Under the pieces are notes generated by a model. That model was not told the origin of the DNA. It saw only the letters and a list, made by a program, of their open reading frames with translations, and ran no database searches. 14,089 nt of DNA from NCBI GenBank assembly GCA_023663915.1, contig JAMPGN010000103.1, positions 1 to 14,089 of the forward strand, written 5' to 3'. Below, in pieces: positions 13,299-14,089 of the stretch (positions are counted from its first letter, which is position 1; each line of letters starts with the position of its first letter). The stretch comes from Eubacterium sp. Lineage in GTDB: Bacteria > Bacillota_A > Clostridia > Lachnospirales > Lachnospiraceae. The position numbers and the translations under genes were made by a program.

Positions 13299-14006
13299 GT
13301 GAATCTCAAACATGACATTTTGCTGATAGAAGATGAAAAAAACATCTGTAATTTTATCGCGACCGCACTGCGGACGCAAGATTATAAAGTGAGCTTCGCA
13401 AGCAATGCCGCAAACGGTCTGTCTCTTGCCGCTTCCGGATGTCCCGATCTGATTCTTCTCGATCTGGGACTGCCCGACATGGACGGAATCGATGTGATAC
13501 ACAGTATTCGGGAATGGAGTAACATTCCGATCCTTGTCATTTCCGCCAGAACGCAGGAAAAGGAAAAAGTAGAGGCATTGGACGCGGGTGCAGATGATTA
13601 TATCACGAAACCTTTCGGCACTTCCGAACTGATGGCGAGGATACGCACAGCACTTCGCCGGGCTTCCATGAGCAGTACGCCGGTCTCCGGGCTAAACAGA
13701 TACACCGCCAAAGATTTGGTGATCGATTACGAGAAGCATATCATCACCGTAAGCGGCAACATCATTCATTTTACACAGATTGAATATAAAATACTGACTT
13801 TTCTAGCACGCAACGCAGGCAAAGTGATCACCTATGACACTCTGATCACTCATGTGTGGGGGCCCTATGCTGACAGCAACAACCGCATTTTGCGTGTGAA
13901 TATGGCAAATATCCGCAGAAAGCTAGAGCAGAATCCCGCTGATCCGCAGTATATTTTTACGGAGATCGGAATCGGATACCGTATGATTGACAATGAAATC
14001 GCGTGA
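13299..14006 (+). CDS. OmpR/PhoB-family response regulator (KdpE-like)
   Basis: A 235-residue DNA-binding response regulator, partner of the kinase 23 bases upstream. The receiver domain shows the acidic pair E11-D12, phospho-acceptor D55 ([13 protein letters not shown]), S82 (ISART) and K104 (ITKPFG). A winged-helix domain of OmpR/PhoB type follows (about 135-232, with [29 protein letters not shown] and IRRKLEQ ending in TEIGIGYRM). The start is GTG at 13299, with GGGAGG eight bases upstream; no in-frame ATG lies nearby, and the longer open frame to 13179 is overlap with the kinase gene. The TTAACG-N5-TTAACA box before the kinase gene is a possible own target. The SRP RNA promoter begins nine bases after its stop. 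Confidence 0.93.
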   Translation: MNLKHDILLIEDEKNICNFIATALRTQDYKVSFASNAANGLSLAASGCPDLILLDLGLPDMDGIDVIHSIREWSNIPILVISARTQEKEKVEALDAGADDYITKPFGTSELMARIRTALRRASMSSTPVSGLNRYTAKDLVIDYEKHIITVSGNIIHFTQIEYKILTFLARNAGKVITYDTLITHVWGPYADSNNRILRVNMANIRRKLEQNPADPQYIFTEIGIGYRMIDNEIA

Positions 14007-14015
14007 GTACGCCCA

Positions 14016-14044
14016 TTGACAAATGCACCAAAACACAGTATACT
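14016..14044 (+). promoter_or_regulatory. SRP RNA promoter
   Basis: TTGACA (14016-14021), a 17-base spacer and TATACT (14039-14044) form a near-perfect sigma-A promoter, with the start expected at about 14051-14053. It lies nine bases after the response regulator stop, and no terminator separates them. Confidence 0.9.
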
Positions 14045-14050
14045 AATAAA

Positions 14051-14089
14051 ACCGTGCAGCCGGGGCGTTAGCGGTGCCCTGTACCCACA
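14051..14089 (+). ncRNA. ffs: Signal recognition particle RNA, 5' end (partial)
   Basis: The sequence ACCGTGCAGCCGGGGCGTTAGCGGTGCCCTGTACCCACA is split here into its keys: CCGTGC at the start, CGGGGCG, then GTAGCGG-like TTAGCGGTGCCCTGTA. This matches the 5' Alu-domain end of Firmicutes large SRP RNA (B. subtilis scRNA begins GCCGTGCTAAGCGGGG and continues GGTAGCGGTGCCCTGTA). The RNA scaffolds Ffh for membrane protein targeting. It is cut by the window end; the expected full length is near 265 bases. Confidence 0.88.

Overview
The window looks like a low-to-moderate GC Firmicutes chromosome, most likely a Lachnospiraceae/Clostridia-type organism. This rests on consensus sigma-A promoters, strong AGGAGG-type ribosome binding sites, the order tadA / pfkA / dnaX / ybaB / recR, a CvpA-DUF5711-LysM trio, and the start of a large Firmicutes-type SRP RNA. 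The genus cannot be fixed from sequence reading alone.

Left part (1-8901, all genes on the minus strand). Read in transcription order from the right: tadA (tRNA A34 deaminase), pfkA (group III phosphofructokinase), dnaX (clamp loader tau), ybaB (nucleoid-associated), recR (recombination mediator; its start codon shares one base with the ybaB stop) and galM (aldose 1-epimerase). A 264-base gene-free spacer with several hairpins follows. After it comes a three-gene envelope cassette: a membrane-anchored LysM protein, a membrane-anchored DUF5711-like beta-repeat protein and a CvpA-family membrane protein. A 30-bp tandem repeat sits between the first two genes of that cassette. A consensus promoter at the left edge points off the window.

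Middle (8943-10203). A tRNA-Ser(CGA) gene on the plus strand has its own promoter and a terminator lying inside the tail of the next gene. An HxlR-family regulator and a flavoredoxin-like flavin reductase are divergent, with a perfect palindrome over the regulator's promoter. A bidirectional terminator closes the unit.

Accessory operon (10313-12111, minus strand). This is an AT-rich three-gene operon: a RelA/SpoT-domain nucleotidyltransferase with a TTG start, a 73-residue basic protein, and a 177-residue mostly helical protein overlapping it by 8 bases. An inverted repeat (8-12-8) lies in the leader. I recognise neither small protein. The arrangement fits a toxin-antitoxin or phage-defence module built on a small alarmone synthetase or tRNA pyrophosphorylating enzyme, and it is the best candidate for an undescribed system here.

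Right end (12120-14089, plus strand). A KdpD-type sensor kinase without the large cytoplasmic KdpD region is paired with an OmpR/PhoB-family response regulator. A TTAACG-N5-TTAACA box upstream is a possible autoregulatory site. Nine bases after the regulator stop, a near-consensus promoter begins and drives the SRP RNA, which is cut by the window end. The block between the tRNA-Ser and SRP RNA genes (hxlR through the two-component system) looks like accessory content next to conserved RNA genes; this is inference.
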